Below are positions 25,860 to 38,939 of a stretch of DNA of 64,000 nt, piece by piece (position 1 is the first letter of the stretch; each line of letters opens with the position of its first letter). The position numbers and the translations under genes were made by a program. Where the stretch lies: the NCBI RefSeq assembly GCF_047511655.1, contig NC_133399.1, forward strand, positions 4,715,333 through 4,779,332, written 5' to 3'. This DNA is from Castor canadensis. Its lineage: Eukaryota; Chordata; Mammalia; Rodentia; Castoridae. Below the pieces are notes generated by a model. That model did not search any database, had not been told where the DNA came from, and saw only the letters and a list, made by a program, of their open reading frames with translations.

Positions 25860-26485
25860 TCTTGCCTGACTTTCTTTTCTTTTTTTTAATTAATTTATTT
25901 TTTTATTAGTCATATGTGCATACAATGCTTGGGTCATTTCTCCCACATGCCCCCACCCTCCCTTACCACCCACCCCGACCCCGCTACTCTCCCCCCCCAC
26001 CCCCTCAATACCCTCTCCGGCCCGCCCGGCTCGTTTATTTACAGTCCCTGGAAGGGTTCCCTTCCCCCAATCTTCAGCGCTCAGGGCGCCCCACCCTCTT
26101 TCCAGCGTGTCTTAACTGTTCTTATTGCTTAGTACTCAGTTTCTCTTTTTTCCCCGGGTGGACGTCAGTCTGTCCAGGGGGCTATGCTGCTCTGGCCCAG
26201 GCTTGTCTGTGGGGCTACCGCGGTACCGCGAAGCTCACCTGGTCCGCATCTTCCCAAGCCGTATGGGCGCTGGCCACTGGCGGCCCCAGGGGCCCTCCTT
26301 GGTTCTCTGTTTAACGTGAAGTGGAGACTCTCTGCGCCGGCTGGAGATGTGGAGGGGTCAAAGTTATGCCTTTTCTCGGTGATTATGCCTGTAAAGTGTG
26401 TCTCCAGCATCTCTCCAAGATTTCACTATAGGAGGGTCGCTTTCTGCTTCCTCTCTCAAGCTGCCATCTTGGAATTCCCTTGTCT
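25860..26485 (-). mobile_element. Internally deleted LINE-1: 5'UTR-like part joined to the 3' tail
   Basis: On the minus strand the left end matches the 3' terminus of the other LINE-1 copies ('gggtcatttctccc', C-rich run, A-rich tail; compare 12840 and 62150). Instead of ORF2, the sequence passes near 25975-26020 into about 450 bp that is GC- and CpG-rich, unlike anything else here, and ends at 'ccaagatggc' (minus strand; plus 26463-26471). That motif is the YY1-site-like start typical of LINE-1 5'UTRs. I read it as a full-length LINE-1 that lost both ORFs. The 5'UTR identity rests on the motif, position and GC content, with no reference 5'UTR to compare. A 132-codon open frame here is a by-product of GC richness. 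Confidence 0.55.
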
Positions 26486-26554
26486 TTTTTCTTAAATGTA
26501 TACAGATGTCTTAGTGTATGTATTTTCATTCATAATTCCAAAGAAGTATGTGAT

Positions 26555-26720
26555 TCTATTTTATGATGATGAGCATGCATTGTTACTTTCAGTGCTCCTG
26601 TCCTTCATACACAATATGGACAGAAGACTACCAGAGGCTAAGAGCTCTGAAGAGAGGCAGATGACTCACTGCCCATTGGCCTCCCTGCTAATCTTCCTGG
26701 TTGCCTTGCCAAATTATAAG
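26555..26720 (+). repeat. Short duplicated block, copy 2
   Basis: The relative of 17020-17170; see that entry for the shared strings. Confidence 0.7.
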
Positions 26721-26739
26721 CAATTGAGAGGTCTAGAAG

Positions 26740-27764
26740 AAGTGGGCTCATGTGGCATACATTTTAAACATTTTTTTCCTATAGATGATGTCCTGACATC
26801 ATAAAAATGCTACAGATTGTCAAGAAACAAGAGTTAAATGCTTTACAAGGCAAATACAAAAAGCCAACTAAAACAAATATAAAGCAAAGTATAAGGCTGA
26901 ATAAAGTCATTTTGGTGATTTGATTGCAAATATTCCAGAGAAGGTCCCAGAATGTGAGTGACAAGACTTGGAACAGCCGTGGTTAAAATAATTAAAAATA
27001 GTTTAGAAGTTATTGAAATATATAGTTATTTTCATTGCAGACAGCATTTTAGGAAAATAATTATGACAGAGCATTATGACTGCAACATTACATTCTCCTT
27101 GTTACAATTAAGAACATATGAACATAATACATCTGCTCGGTAAAGATTTTTTAAAGCTTTTCAGTTTAGAAGGCTTATATATTTGGGGAGTATAAATACA
27201 TTACCCAGGATCTACAAACAATTAACCACACAGCTACATAGATGGTAGATATGCATGTTAATTTTGCCATTTTTTACTTTTGGTGTAAAATTTAGTACTT
27301 TTCTCTAGGTAAGATAATAAGTGTACAGCACTGACAAAAGTCAAAACTTTAGATCTCTTACAAGTTAGGAGGACAGTGCCTGTAATCCCAAATAGTCTTA
27401 TTTCCTAATGTACCAGACTGTTTAATGTGTTTTGATAAATGACAGCTTTAACTGGTCATTTTTGTATGCATTAAACTGACACACTTTTAATTCTGCAAAT
27501 GTTTGTACACTATTTAGATAAAATCTAGACATATAGCTCTACATACCTTTAGTAATAAATCTGTGGCTTACTAATTGTGTTAGAATTACTTAAAACCAGA
27601 GTTCTTTCATCACACAGATATAGGGTGGTCATTTAAGAAACGTACAGAGAAGATACTTAACTAAACTCTGATTTAGTTAAGGTTTAGTTTTTTTAAGTAT
27701 TTAAAGTTGGAATAGATCAACAGTAAAGACAAATAATTATTTTGATAAAATATTTCTTTATGAC
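26740..27764. other. Intergenic, no gene seen
   Basis: Very AT-rich. No supported gene or recognised repeat. Confidence 0.5.
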
Positions 27765-28995
27765 TTTTTTTTAACAGATCTTACTCAGAACATAACAATA
27801 TTAATATAGCTTGTTATGTTATGGACATAGAGAGTCAGGTTTTAGTTTAACTTGACCCTAGAAAATCTTTCAGTCAACTCTTAGATTACAGTCAACTTAA
27901 TGACATATGTCAGCTTTTATAATTGTCATTTTTCCCATATTTTTAAGACCTGCTTAGTAGCTTCATCTGACATTCTGAACTTTCTGATGATTTGTCCATA
28001 TCTCTCTTCCTTCAGGAAAAACCTTTCTTTACAAAATCCTTTCTCATTTAATAGCACTTTCTTTTTCCCTTTGACTTTTCCCCAAAATCATACCCAGTAC
28101 CTTTCTATATTCTTTCTACTTGTTGACTTTTTCTTTGTAACTTGTATTCTGAAATAACTCTTATAAGAATTTTGCACTTAAATAAAATTGCTTTTCTAAT
28201 AAAATATTTTATTAGCTTTATATTCTTAATATATAGACCCATGAAGAAAGACAATCTTAAACTGTTTTTCTATTTAATAAGTAATTTATACAGACACATT
28301 TGGTAATAGATCTAACTAGAAAAGAATTGAATGTGAATGACACTTATGACAAAATGAAACAGATTAATGTTATTGTTCATAAAATTATGCCTGTATTTTA
28401 ATTAGACCTGATTATCATAAACCTTGAAAATCTGTTCTTTTTTTTTTAAGTAGCATCAGAAGAGGTTGGGAAGAGAGGAGAATAGAGGTGTCATTTGCTT
28501 TACATCAACTCTAAAATAAGAATAATCCTAGAGATGTTCATATACAGATATTCACACATGTAAAAACTTTGAAAACATTCTAAATTATTTTGGCATGCCA
28601 TAAGTGTCAATTTATTCAATATCTTAATATGCTCAACAGTGGAATAATATATAGCTTCTTTGTGCAAAACTATTTAGGGTTTCCCACTGCCATCGGAAAC
28701 TCTTCATGATATGGAAAGTTCTTGCCTCCCACCTATCTGCTTTCATGTCCCAGAAATCCTTACTTATTTCTTTCAGCTGGCCACACTCACTGAACATTCA
28801 CTCAGCATAGCATCTCTTGAGTCCCTTCATCCACCTGTCTGCCTCATTTAAATCACAATGACATGAACTTTAGATGTCACTTTAGACATAATCATCTCTT
28901 GATGCTATGTCTGTGACCATTCTGTCATAACTGTATACAAAACATCTTACCAAATTGAACTCTTTGAAGCTGATAAAAGAAAAGACCTTTGATCT
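27765..28995 (+). repeat. Segmental duplication, block gamma copy B
   Basis: It aligns closely with 60390-61690. Landmarks include 'cagatcttactcagaac' (27776 and 60393) and 'tctaactagaaaagaattga' (28311 and 60928). This is one of the best-conserved pairs in the window. Non-coding, with stops in all frames. Confidence 0.88.
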
Positions 28996-29439
28996 TTGCA
29001 GACTTGACTCTCAGTACTTACAAGGAGCACTGCCCTGATCTCACTTGAGGCCTTTCCCCTATACCTAGACCTGCACTCCAGGCCAACACTCACTGGATCA
29101 GCAACTGACCCCTACTGGAAGTTCCCAGGGATAGCAAAATGCAGGGACCTTTCAGTGCTAATGTTCCAGGATCAGGAGTTTATCCAAATGGCCTCCCACC
29201 CCTACACCTTGATTGATTGCCTAGAAGATGAAAGAACTTTCCTAGTGCCATCATGTTATGCAGAGTTTATGTGTCTTTAGTCTCTGTACTAAGAACAGTG
29301 TTCTTTGTGTGTGTGGTTCCTGAGCTCTTTTTTATTTCATTTCAGTCCCTGACCTGTGCTACACAATGAGGTTTTCTTTGTCTCCCAATGTGCACTATGT
29401 CCATATTCTTATGTGCATATATTTATATTTTCCATGAAA

Positions 29440-29880
29440 CTGTACTGCATATTTTTTGAGGCTCTTGCTTCCTTTTTCTTAAGTGTTCCTTCTGACCCTG
29501 GGCTTTCTATAGGCTTATGCTTCTTTTCTCTCCTTGTTTCCTGATCTTCAATTTTCTATTTTGTATAGATGCTGTCCACTACTGAACTTTCAGTGCCTTC
29601 CCATCATTGCCCACTTTGAGAGATAAACATATCAGTACCTTTTGGACTCTATGCCTCAGAGGTACTAATAATTCCCTAGTGTCTCTAGTCCAGACCGCTA
29701 TCTTCACATTTATTAATGACTTGTGTAGATAATGATCCCTTCCTTCAATCTTACTGACATGCTCTGTAGTTTATGTGTTATTGATATGATGTGGTTTCAC
29801 TTGTTTTTCCTTGTCATTATGGCTCTATTAGAAATGTTTTCTTCGTACTTACCACAAGGGTTTTCATTGTTTTTGATTCC
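29440..29880 (+). repeat. Duplicated block epsilon, copy lacking the SINE
   Basis: It aligns with 46480-46870, with 1-120 and partly with 52780-53150 ('cagtgccttcccatcattgc' at 29591 and 46630). At 29831-29845 it has an unoccupied version of the site that holds a SINE at 120-233 and 46871-47003. Confidence 0.85.
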
Positions 29881-30560
29881 TTTGTATAATTTGTTTCTAT
29901 TTAACTCTACCATCTCTATACATTAAATAATATAAACCTGTTGCTGGTGCATTTTCATTTTCATGGCTGAAAACAGATAAAAATAAAAATCTGAGGAAGC
30001 TATGGCCCTCAGTCATATTCCATATTCCTAATTTTGGACATCAGCCCTCATTCCACCTGCAGTATCCTTGCCTGATTTTCTCACCCCTCCTCTGATGTCT
30101 GTTGGATTCTTTACATGGAATTCCCCAAGTACACTCATCCCATTTTCAGGAGGAATAAATATGAAGTGCACAAATGTATGATGTGAATCAGGTGCCTGTT
30201 CTGGGTACTTAAGACAAGTATTTTTAAATTACAAAACATGAGCATTGGCTGCTGCTGTATACTGTCCTCTCGATCCCCATAATCAGGAAAAGCATTCTGA
30301 TCCTGTCACTCATGCCTTGATGTTCTTGCCCTAAATCACTAGTCAATCAGAGAGTATGTTTCTAGCCTGTGTGTATCATTAGTGAACACCAGTGTAAATG
30401 GTCCATGATGCACAATGGGGCATCAAACTATGTGCCATATTGCCCTGTATCTACTTGTGAGAATCTTCTCAGACACATCAGTTTACCAACTAAGTGATTT
30501 TTACTGAGCACAGAACCTTAGAGGACACCTGGCTGCAGTAGCAGTGGGAAATGTTGACTG
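29881..30560 (+). promoter_or_regulatory. Decayed promoter/first-exon relic
   Basis: It corresponds to the 42.05-42.66 kb promoter block: 'cccattttcaggaggaataa' (30139), 'actagtcaatcagagagtat' (30340; CCAAT reads TCAAT) and an end 'gcagtgggaaatg' (30541-30553) matching the exon-1 end. The base after ATG is T, so the GT donor is lost (TT). Confidence 0.5.
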
Positions 30561-30779
30561 CATGTCCAGGCTTTGCAATTGGGCAAAGAGGGCTTGCTTT
30601 AGAGGTGGCTTGTTTGCACTGATTAATACATGTAACCATTCTTGAGGCAAAACCATGACCATTTGGGAAGGTGTGGGAGCTTGTAAGAGGTTGTAAAGAG
30701 TAGGTGGGGCATGTAAATGTTATAGGAAGTGTGTTTGCTCTGGAGTAGCTCGTGCTCTTTCTGCTAGACCAGGTGCTGT

Positions 30780-31200
30780 CTTCTTGGATACTGAGTGTGG
30801 AATTCCCTCAGCAGACTGCTGGCCCAATGTCCAAGAAGAAGGAGTTTCAACCCTGAAAAGTCAGGATCAAGTTCTGCTTAACTACAGTGAATCCCCAAGC
30901 ATGACTGGGTAAGCACCAGAGAGGAGTCCAAGCCTGCTAAGTGCTGTAGCTGGAATCAGGTATTTGGTCCTGGCACCCTTCTCCCCTTGGTGGTCTTGGA
31001 TCACAAGCCATGAGAAGTGCTACAGGGAGAGAACCGTAGGAAAAGACCAATCAGAGGCCAACGGGATGAAGCCCCACTGCATAACACAGAAAATGCATTT
31101 CCTGATGCCACATTTTCTGTTTATCACTGTGCTTCTGACACCCATCTCTGTGACTCAGTTTCTCCCTGTGACATGCTTGTCTTGCTGATAAGGTAGGAGA
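30780..31200 (+). promoter_or_regulatory. Second decayed promoter/first-exon relic
   Basis: It resembles 6200-6650 and 4050-4460: 'tgagtgtggaattccctcag' (30800), 'ctgcttaactacagtgaatc' (30875) and 'gataaggtaggagaac' (31187). It lies directly after another relic, suggesting tandem duplication. Confidence 0.4.
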
Positions 31201-32039
31201 ACTGGATCACCACAGAAGCAGCAAATGATGAGTTTCAGACCTACATCCCCACACCAGTGAGGATCAGGGATCTATACTGGCCTTACAGTTGTGATGGAAC
31301 TGGACCTCCCCATGACAGCCCTGAAGATGGCAGCCCATGTTACTGCTGGTGCCACTTGTCACTTGATCTTCTCTTTTCCAGGGTTGGTGATGGGTTGATG
31401 GGTGGAAACCTGCATAATGTCAACTGCTTGACTGTGATGTGTCCCAGACCCACAACACCATCCAGGAGCTCTGCATTAGAGCTTGTGCCTCTCCAGACTG
31501 TAGAGATTGCTGAAGATCATGGGTTCCTGTGCAGCATGATCTATGGTCCTCAGGTTCCCTGCTCCTGGCAACCTTTAGGTACATCTGATTGACATGAATA
31601 TTATAAATGCTTGAAAGCTAGTTCTCCAATGCAGGGTCGGTCCCCCAATCCATACTTCTTTTTAAAAAATTTTATCATTTTTACATTTACTCACATATCC
31701 CAGTACTACTTTCTGGGTATTATAAATCCCCATATTTACAGGTGTCCATGCCTTGCCCAACTCACTGAAAAGGGATTGCATATGCATTTGGTGTTCAAGT
31801 TGAAGGATAGATTTGAGGAGGTGTTTAGGGTTTGAGGTTGTTGCCCTCTTTGACATAATTGATGTTTACATTGGCCTATGTCTAGAACTTTTGTTCCCTT
31901 TATAGCATCTTTTTTCTGTGAAATTGCAGTTTACTTAAGGAATTAGGATTTTTTTGTCATTATTTACATGTAAGAGTTTAATGATGGAATGATCACGTAG
32001 GATGAAAGTTTCATAAACTTTTTTACAGAATTGGGAAAA

Positions 32040-32420
<381 letters not shown>

Positions 32421-32834
32421 TTATTCTTGAATGAAATAAAATTTATTTAGGAAAATTTGATGGTATATGAACTTATCATTTGATCTTTCCTGGATATGTG
32501 CTTATTGATTGTGTGGTTTGTAAAAAATTGGAATTACATAATTCATTTAATTTTGTCTAGTATTAAATAGGATTTAAATTTTGTTACATCTTATTTGTGT
32601 TCATTACTCTTGATGGTGAACATTTTAAGGTATGGTTTTTTTGTTTTTGTTCTTTGGTTTTCTTTCCTTACAGTACTGTGGTTTGAATTCAAGTCTGCAA
32701 ACACAATTTGTTTTTCCCCAAGTTTGTATCCTGGCACAGTCATTATTGAAGACACTACACAAGAAGTTAAGAGTTAAAGCAAGTTCACACCATAGACCAG
32801 GAGTTAAGAGAAAGCAAGCACAAAGAAATCACAA

Positions 32835-34400
32835 ATTTCTAGATACTTATGACCATCCAAAACTGAACCTTGAGGGTATTAATGACCTAAACAGATCTAC
32901 AACACTTAATGAAATTGAAGCAGCAATAAAGAGTCTCCAAAAATAGAAAAGTTGAGGACCTGACAGATTCTCATTTGATTTCTACCAGACCTTTAAAGAA
33001 CTAATACCAACACCCCTTAAACTTTTCCATGAAATAGAAAGGATAGGAACACTGCCTAACACATTCCATGAAGCCAGAATTATACTCATCCTTAAACCAG
33101 ACAAGGACACATCCAAAAAGGAGAACTACAGGCCAATCTCATTAATGAACCTTGATGCAAAAATCCTCAGTAAAATAATGGCAAACTGAATCGAACAACA
33201 TATCAGAAAGATCATTTACCATGACCAACTCAGCTTCATCCCAGGGATGCAGGTATGGTTGAACATACACAAATCAATAAATGTAATAGAGCACATTAAT
33301 AGAAGCAAAGACAAAAAAAAAACACTTGATCATCTCAATAGATGCAGATAAAGCCTTTGATAAGATTAAGCATCACTTCATAATAAAAGCTCTAAGAAAT
33401 CTAGTAATAGAAGGAATGTACGTTGACATAAAGGCTATATATGACAAACCTACAGCCAACATCATACTTAATGGGGAAAAACTGAAACCATTTCCCCTAT
33501 GTCAGGAATGAGACAAGGATGCCCACTCTCTCCCATCTCCTATTCAACATTGTTCTGGAAATCCTAGCCAGTGCAATGAGGCAAGAAGAAGTAAAAGGAA
33601 TAAAAGTAGGTAAAGAAATAGTGCAAGTATCCCTCTTTACAGATGACATAATCCTATACATGAAAGACCCAATAACCTCCACCCAAAAACTCCTAGATGC
33701 CAGAAAAAGCTTCAGCAATGCAGCATGATAAATAACCAACTTACAAAATTCAGTAGCATTTCTATACAGCAACAATCAATAAATTGAGAAAGAATATAGG
33801 AAAACAATTCCATTTACACTAGTCTCAAAAAGTCAAATACCTAGGAATAACTTAACAAAGGATCTAAATGATCTCAACAAGGAGAACTATAAACCATTGG
33901 AGAAAAGACTGAAGAAGACTACAGAAGATGTAAAGATCCCCATGCTCATGGATTGGCAGAATCAACCTTGTAAAAATGGCTATACTACTAAAATCAATCT
34001 ACATGTTCAATGCAATTCCTATCAAAATCCCAATGACATTCATCACAGAGATGAAAAACTCTACCCTAAAGTTCACTTGGAAGCTCAAAAGGCTGTGAAT
34101 AGCCAAGGCAATACTGAGCAAAAAGAGCAATGCTGGAGGTATCACAATACCTTACTTTAAACTGTACTACAGAGCCATCGAAATAAAAAGAACATGATAC
34201 TTGCACAAAAACAGATGTGAAGACCAGTGGAACAGATTAGAGGACCTGAATATAAATCTACACACATATGCCCACCTTATTTTTGACAAAGGTGCCAAAA
34301 ACTTATGATGGAGTAAAGATAACCACTTCAACAAATGTTGCTTGGAAAAGTGGTTATCTGCCTGCAGAAAACTGAAACTAGATTTATAGATTGGCAAATG
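32835..34400 (+). mobile_element. LINE-1 ORF2 fragment (reverse-transcriptase region)
   Basis: Plus-strand LINE-1, truncated at both ends. Readable pieces include [20 protein letters not shown] (about 33093-33152), [14 protein letters not shown] (33326 on) and the catalytic region as VSLFTDDIILYMKDP (about 33630-33674), where the usual FADD is FTDD. Stops (for example TGA at 33187-33189) and frameshifts break it. The 3' end of the element is missing; similarity stops near 34400. Confidence 0.9.
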
Positions 34401-34604
34401 CACGAAAGATATCACTTTAGGCAGAAACTCTGTTTGTAAGCAGTGAGAGAAAGACTTCATTCATCCCATTTGCTTTAATCAACCTGAAAGAACTCCATTC
34501 CGTCATGCATAAGAGGACCCAGTGTATAGACATTTTATTAGTGAAAGAATGCAATGTCACCTGTGTATAGCTTGGGTTCCTCAACATACATGTATGAGTC
34601 AAAA

Positions 34605-34675
34605 AATTGACTCAGGTCTTCTCATTTGCAAGGCAGGCATTCTACCAATGAAACCACACCTCCTCTCCAATTTTC
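34605..34675 (-). mobile_element. SINE fragment, reverse
   Basis: 'catttgcaaggcaggcattc' and 'taccaatgaaaccacacctc' match the tRNA-like SINE end. Confidence 0.55.
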
Positions 34676-34689
34676 TCATGTTATTTTGG

Positions 34690-34870
34690 AGATGAGGCCA
34701 GCAGAGAAGGCAGAAATGGTGATTTTGTGACTGCTGTCCCTAGTCCCTTGAGGATGAGGAGGTTGGAAGTAGACTGAAGCAGCTATAACAAACCTGAGAC
34801 TCCCCACCACAGTTCTGTACTCTGGGGCCCAAGACTCCACTGGGACTCTTGTTGCGCAGCCTTCATGAGC
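34690..34870 (+). repeat. Fragment related to block alpha
   Basis: 'cttgaggatgaggaggttgg' and the following bases resemble 6705-6800 and 4505-4640. Short and diverged. Confidence 0.4.
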
Positions 34871-34899
34871 TACTGGAACCCGAGAGCAATGCAATTTTT

Positions 34900-36474
34900 T
34901 TATTCTTTTATGGTGGTGCCAGGATTTGAGAATATATATATATTTTTCTCAGTAAGACTTCTGTAAATGTTCTCCACAGTATTAAGTTTTCAAACAATTT
35001 TCACAGTAAAAAACTTTGACCTTTTTCATTTGCTCGGTAAATAAATGTAACAATCACATTATAATTACAGATTAGATCTAATTTAGTTTTGCTGCTTTTC
35101 CTTTCAAGATTTACTGTGAACATGTATCCAACCAAAGGTGTTTTTTTCTCATGCAAAATTTACTTTTCATGCTTATATTGTATAACATTTATTGTGATTG
35201 TAAGTTGTGGTTTATCCTTTATGCTAGTTATGAAAGAAGAAATGAATAATTGTATATAAATAAATGAACTTACATTAACAATGATTTATTCATAAACATG
35301 TCATTCACTCTTTCATCATCAAATTAATACCCAGTATTTATGATGGTACAGATATTTCTAAAAAATCAAATTTCAAATGGTATCAAAAGTTAACCTATCA
35401 CTTTTCCTCATTTCTTGAGGCCTCCCTGAATTGCAATGGACTTTTAAAACATTTACACACCACATGTAAAGAATGGGCAAAGAGTTACCAACAGCATATG
35501 TGCAAATGTCTCTTTAATCCCAGACTAAGAGGGTGACACATCAGTTATACACATAAAATGAGGACAGTTACATCTCATTTATACAGGCTAGCCAAAAGGT
35601 GAATGATGAGCTCTCCTGGCTGAGACACAAGTTGTCTTCTTATCTGCACTTAATCTTGTATTAAGCGCAGATAATCCAGGCTGGGAAAATAGTTTGTGAC
35701 ATTCTATCTAAAAAGAAAAAGAAAAGCAATCACAGAAAAGGCTGGTTGACAATTTTAGAGTTCTTGCCAACAAGGGTGAAGCCCTGACTTTAAAGCCCAC
35801 TACAACCACAAAGGAAAATCAAGAATATGCTTTTGCTCACACCAATATATGTATATGTCTTTATCAGAAAATGAATAAATGAATCAGAGGACAAAATCTG
35901 GATTCTTCCTCGCAGTATTGCAAGCTGTTAGAGATCAGAGTGCAATAATAATGCAGTTGTAAATCATAAGGAAAATATATTTTGTATTTTGTTCTGTCTC
36001 ATTGTTCATCGTGGTAGGTCTTGATCACATCTAGTCATGGAGGTTCCAAAAGTGCTTTGAAACAGTGTCAAATTCTCTTACCTTCTGTGTGAATCCTTAA
36101 TATTTCAATTCAAATGTGATTAGAAGTCTATCAAAATACATGTCTGTTAGGGACAATTTTGGAGTGTTTGAATTAGTGTGGCAAATAATTTGAAATTATT
36201 TCTGTCTTTTACAACTTGATGAAACAAAATTGCAGTGTAGTGAATTATGATATTTGGCATAAAATTATATCTATAGCAAAGAATTTGAGGGATATATGGC
36301 TTATCCTAACAGCTTACATAGTAAATACAATCAAATAGGGAGCTATAGGTATAATGAAAAGGAAGGAGAATTTAAATGTATGGAAAACATTCCTTCTTTC
36401 CTTGGAAGGGATTAAAGTTGATTTGGGAATCATACGAAGTGTGTACCAAGTGAGATGACTTAAAATGTGGGTTC
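34900..36474. other. Intergenic; one weak SINE at 35665-35815
   Basis: AT-rich. A decayed direct SINE may occupy 35665-35815 ('aatccaggctgggaaaatag', then 'ctttaaagcccactacaacc'). Nothing else was recognised. Confidence 0.45.
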
Positions 36475-36477
36475 ATG

Positions 36478-36560
36478 TCTGACAGAGCAGTTAAAGTTGT
36501 AAAGTGCTTGGCTAGCAAGTCTGAGGCCCGGCATTCAAATACTAATACCCCAAAAAAATT
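36478..36560 (+). mobile_element. Short tRNA/ID-like SINE, direct
   Basis: 'gacagagcagttaaagttgt', 'tggctagcaagtctgaggcc' and 'ttcaaatactaatacccc' plus an A-run. Confidence 0.65.
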
Positions 36561-37299
36561 TTCATATAAGATAGAAGGAACTGAATTTCTACTCCTCAGT
36601 GACAGGAGTAATGACTACGAAGACAGTGCGACTGAGTATCCCATTGCAGACCAAAGTTCCAGTAACATGTGGTCACAAGAATATAATTGGGGGGAGCAGC
36701 ATACCCATAGTATGTTGAAGCTAACTTACCAAAGCTAAACTTTGGTCCACATATTATTTCTGTGGCTCCCCAAAGTAGAATGGCTGGGAACTGTAGCAAT
36801 CTCCCACATCTACTGCAAAAAATATAGCATGGTATCCATTGGCCCAGGCAGGAACCTACCACAGAAGCTGAGCCATCACAGACAGACCCCACTAGGGCAA
36901 ATCTCAGGAGATATTCTGGATTGGGATTGCTGTAGAACGTCTTTTTCATGACAATGGCTGGGGGAGGGGGGTGTCCATAGAATTGCAACCACTGCTTAGA
37001 CACGCAGAACTGTGCATCTAGCATGAGTGTGTGACATCTCAAACATGAATTAAGTGCATGAGTTATGAAGCTCAAAAGTCAACAGGAAAATCTTTTGAGG
37101 CAAGGCTACATGGATTTGAGAGCATAAACTGTGCCTCACTATGTCCAAGAGGTAGTGGGTTCTATCAACAATGATTGCAGTAGGGAGTCCAGTCCACTGA
37201 ATCCTACCAAGAGTAATTCCATCTATCAGAAAGCCAACATGAGGCTCTCCTGTGTATTGAGGCTATGTGCCAGACTGAAGAAAATAGATGATATCTGGG
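36561..37299. other. Intergenic, no gene seen
   Basis: This holds the longest frame in the window (159 codons, minus strand, 36596-37075). It has no recognisable domain and no sign of selection that I can judge, and it starts next to a SINE. I treat it as chance. Confidence 0.45.
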
Positions 37300-37375
37300 C
37301 TGAGGATGGGGCTCAAGAGGAAGAGTGCTTGCTAAACCAGTGGAAGTCTTGAGTTAAAATACAGTCCTGCCAAAT
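37300..37375 (+). mobile_element. Short tRNA/ID-like SINE, direct
   Basis: 'gatggggctcaagaggaaga' (box-A-like) and 'cttgagttaaaatacagtcc' (box-B-like). Confidence 0.6.
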
Positions 37376-37929
37376 AATTAAAGTTAGTCTTTCCACAGTG
37401 TGAAAATGTTTGCTGAGACCAGTAGCGTAACAAAGACTGAGTGCATATAGGCAGATACATTTGGTGGAAACTTGTTTTGCCTGTGCATGATTTATCTGAG
37501 TGAGTAACCACTTATTTTGCCATAATATGGCAGGGTAAGGCCAGGGTTGCATGAGTTATGCTGTAAACTTAGAGACATATAACATTAATGCTGTGAGGTG
37601 TAGTCACAAGGTTTAATTAGTTCACAGTCTGTGTAATTCCTGATAAACTCAATTACTCATCAGTGTGGACATGGTGGAATCCTTCGTTAGACTGTTGGCA
37701 CCATTACAATTCCAAGGTATAGATTGCTTGTAATTTTTCCTGGAAATTCATATAACACCCATAATGAAATTTTGCATTAGTCTGTAACAGTTCAACATTG
37801 GTCTGGAAGATTTAAATGGAAAAATTCCTGAAATAAACATTCAGAACTTTTAAATGGTGAATGTCCATTCTGAGTAATGTCACAAACTGTAGCATCCCAC
37901 TCCATTGTTTACCTCACTTCATCTCATCA

Positions 37930-38934
37930 CCAACTTCATCAAAAATGAAGAAGGGTGAATCTTTAGCCATAAAGGAAGTGCAAATCAGAACCACACTAAG
38001 ATTCCACCTCACCTCTGTTAGAATAGCCATCATTAAAAACACTACTAACAATAAGTGTTGGTGAGGATGTGGGGAAAAAGGAACCCTTATACACTGCTGA
38101 TGGAAATGCAAACTAGTGCAACGACTCGGGAAAATATTTGGAGGCTTCTTAAAAATCTAAACATAGATCTGCCATATGATCCAGCAGTCCCACTCCTGGG
38201 GATATACCCAAAAGACTGTGACACAGGTTACTCCAGAGGCACCTGCACACCCATGTTTATTGCAGCACTATTCACAATAGCCAAGTTATAGAAACAACCA
38301 AGATACCCCACTACTGATGAATGGATTAAGAAAATGTGGTATTTATACACAATGGAATTATACTCAGCCATGAAGAAGAATGAAATCTTATCATTTGCAA
38401 GTAAATGGATGCAACTGGAGAACATTATTCTGAGCGAGGTTAGCCAGGCTCTGAAGACCAAAAATCCTATGTTCTCCCTCATATATGGACTTTAGATCTA
38501 AGGCAAATACAGCAATGTGATTGGCCTTGGGTCTCACGATAAGGTGAGAGCACACGCAGGAAGTATGGGGATAAGTAAGAAACCCAAAAAACATGATAGT
38601 ATTTGAGGTTCTCACTGCAGAGGAACTAATACAGAACTTTTAAAGTGACAGAAGGGGATCAGGAACTAGAGAAAAAGTCAGTTAGAGATGAATCAATTTA
38701 GGATGTAACACATTTATACATGGAAGAAATGCTAGGAGTTTCCCTGTATAACTATCCTTATCTCAACTAGCAAAAATATTTTGTCTTTCTTATTATTGTT
38801 TATAATCTCTTTTCAACAAAATTATAGATAAGGACAGAACAGATTCTGTCTGAAAGCAAGGGGAGCTGGGGGGTAGGGAAGAGAAATGTCCCAAACAAAG
38901 TATCCACATACGAATTAACAAGAAAAAAAAAAAG
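37930..38934 (+). mobile_element. LINE-1 3' end, 5'-truncated
   Basis: Plus-strand ORF2 C-terminal part followed by the 3'UTR and an A-run (about 38920-38934). The region encoding 'LPYDPAVPLLGIYPKDCDTG' starts near 38169. It corresponds to the minus-strand copies at 12.8-13.8 and 62.1-63.1 kb. It may be the missing 3' part of the 32.8-34.4 kb fragment on the same strand. Confidence 0.92.
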
Positions 38935-38939
38935 ATCAT

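Noticed and set aside
25916-26314. 132-codon frame in GC-rich DNA
   Set aside because: It covers the LINE-1 tail and 5'UTR-like part; proline-rich translation of a C-rich repeat, not a gene.
31257-31592. 111-codon plus-strand frame
   Set aside because: No similarity to any family I know; it begins without a plausible start context after a promoter relic.
36596-37075. 159-codon minus-strand open frame
   Set aside because: No recognisable domain, overlapping frame on the other strand, no promoter or splice context, and next to a SINE; consistent with chance.
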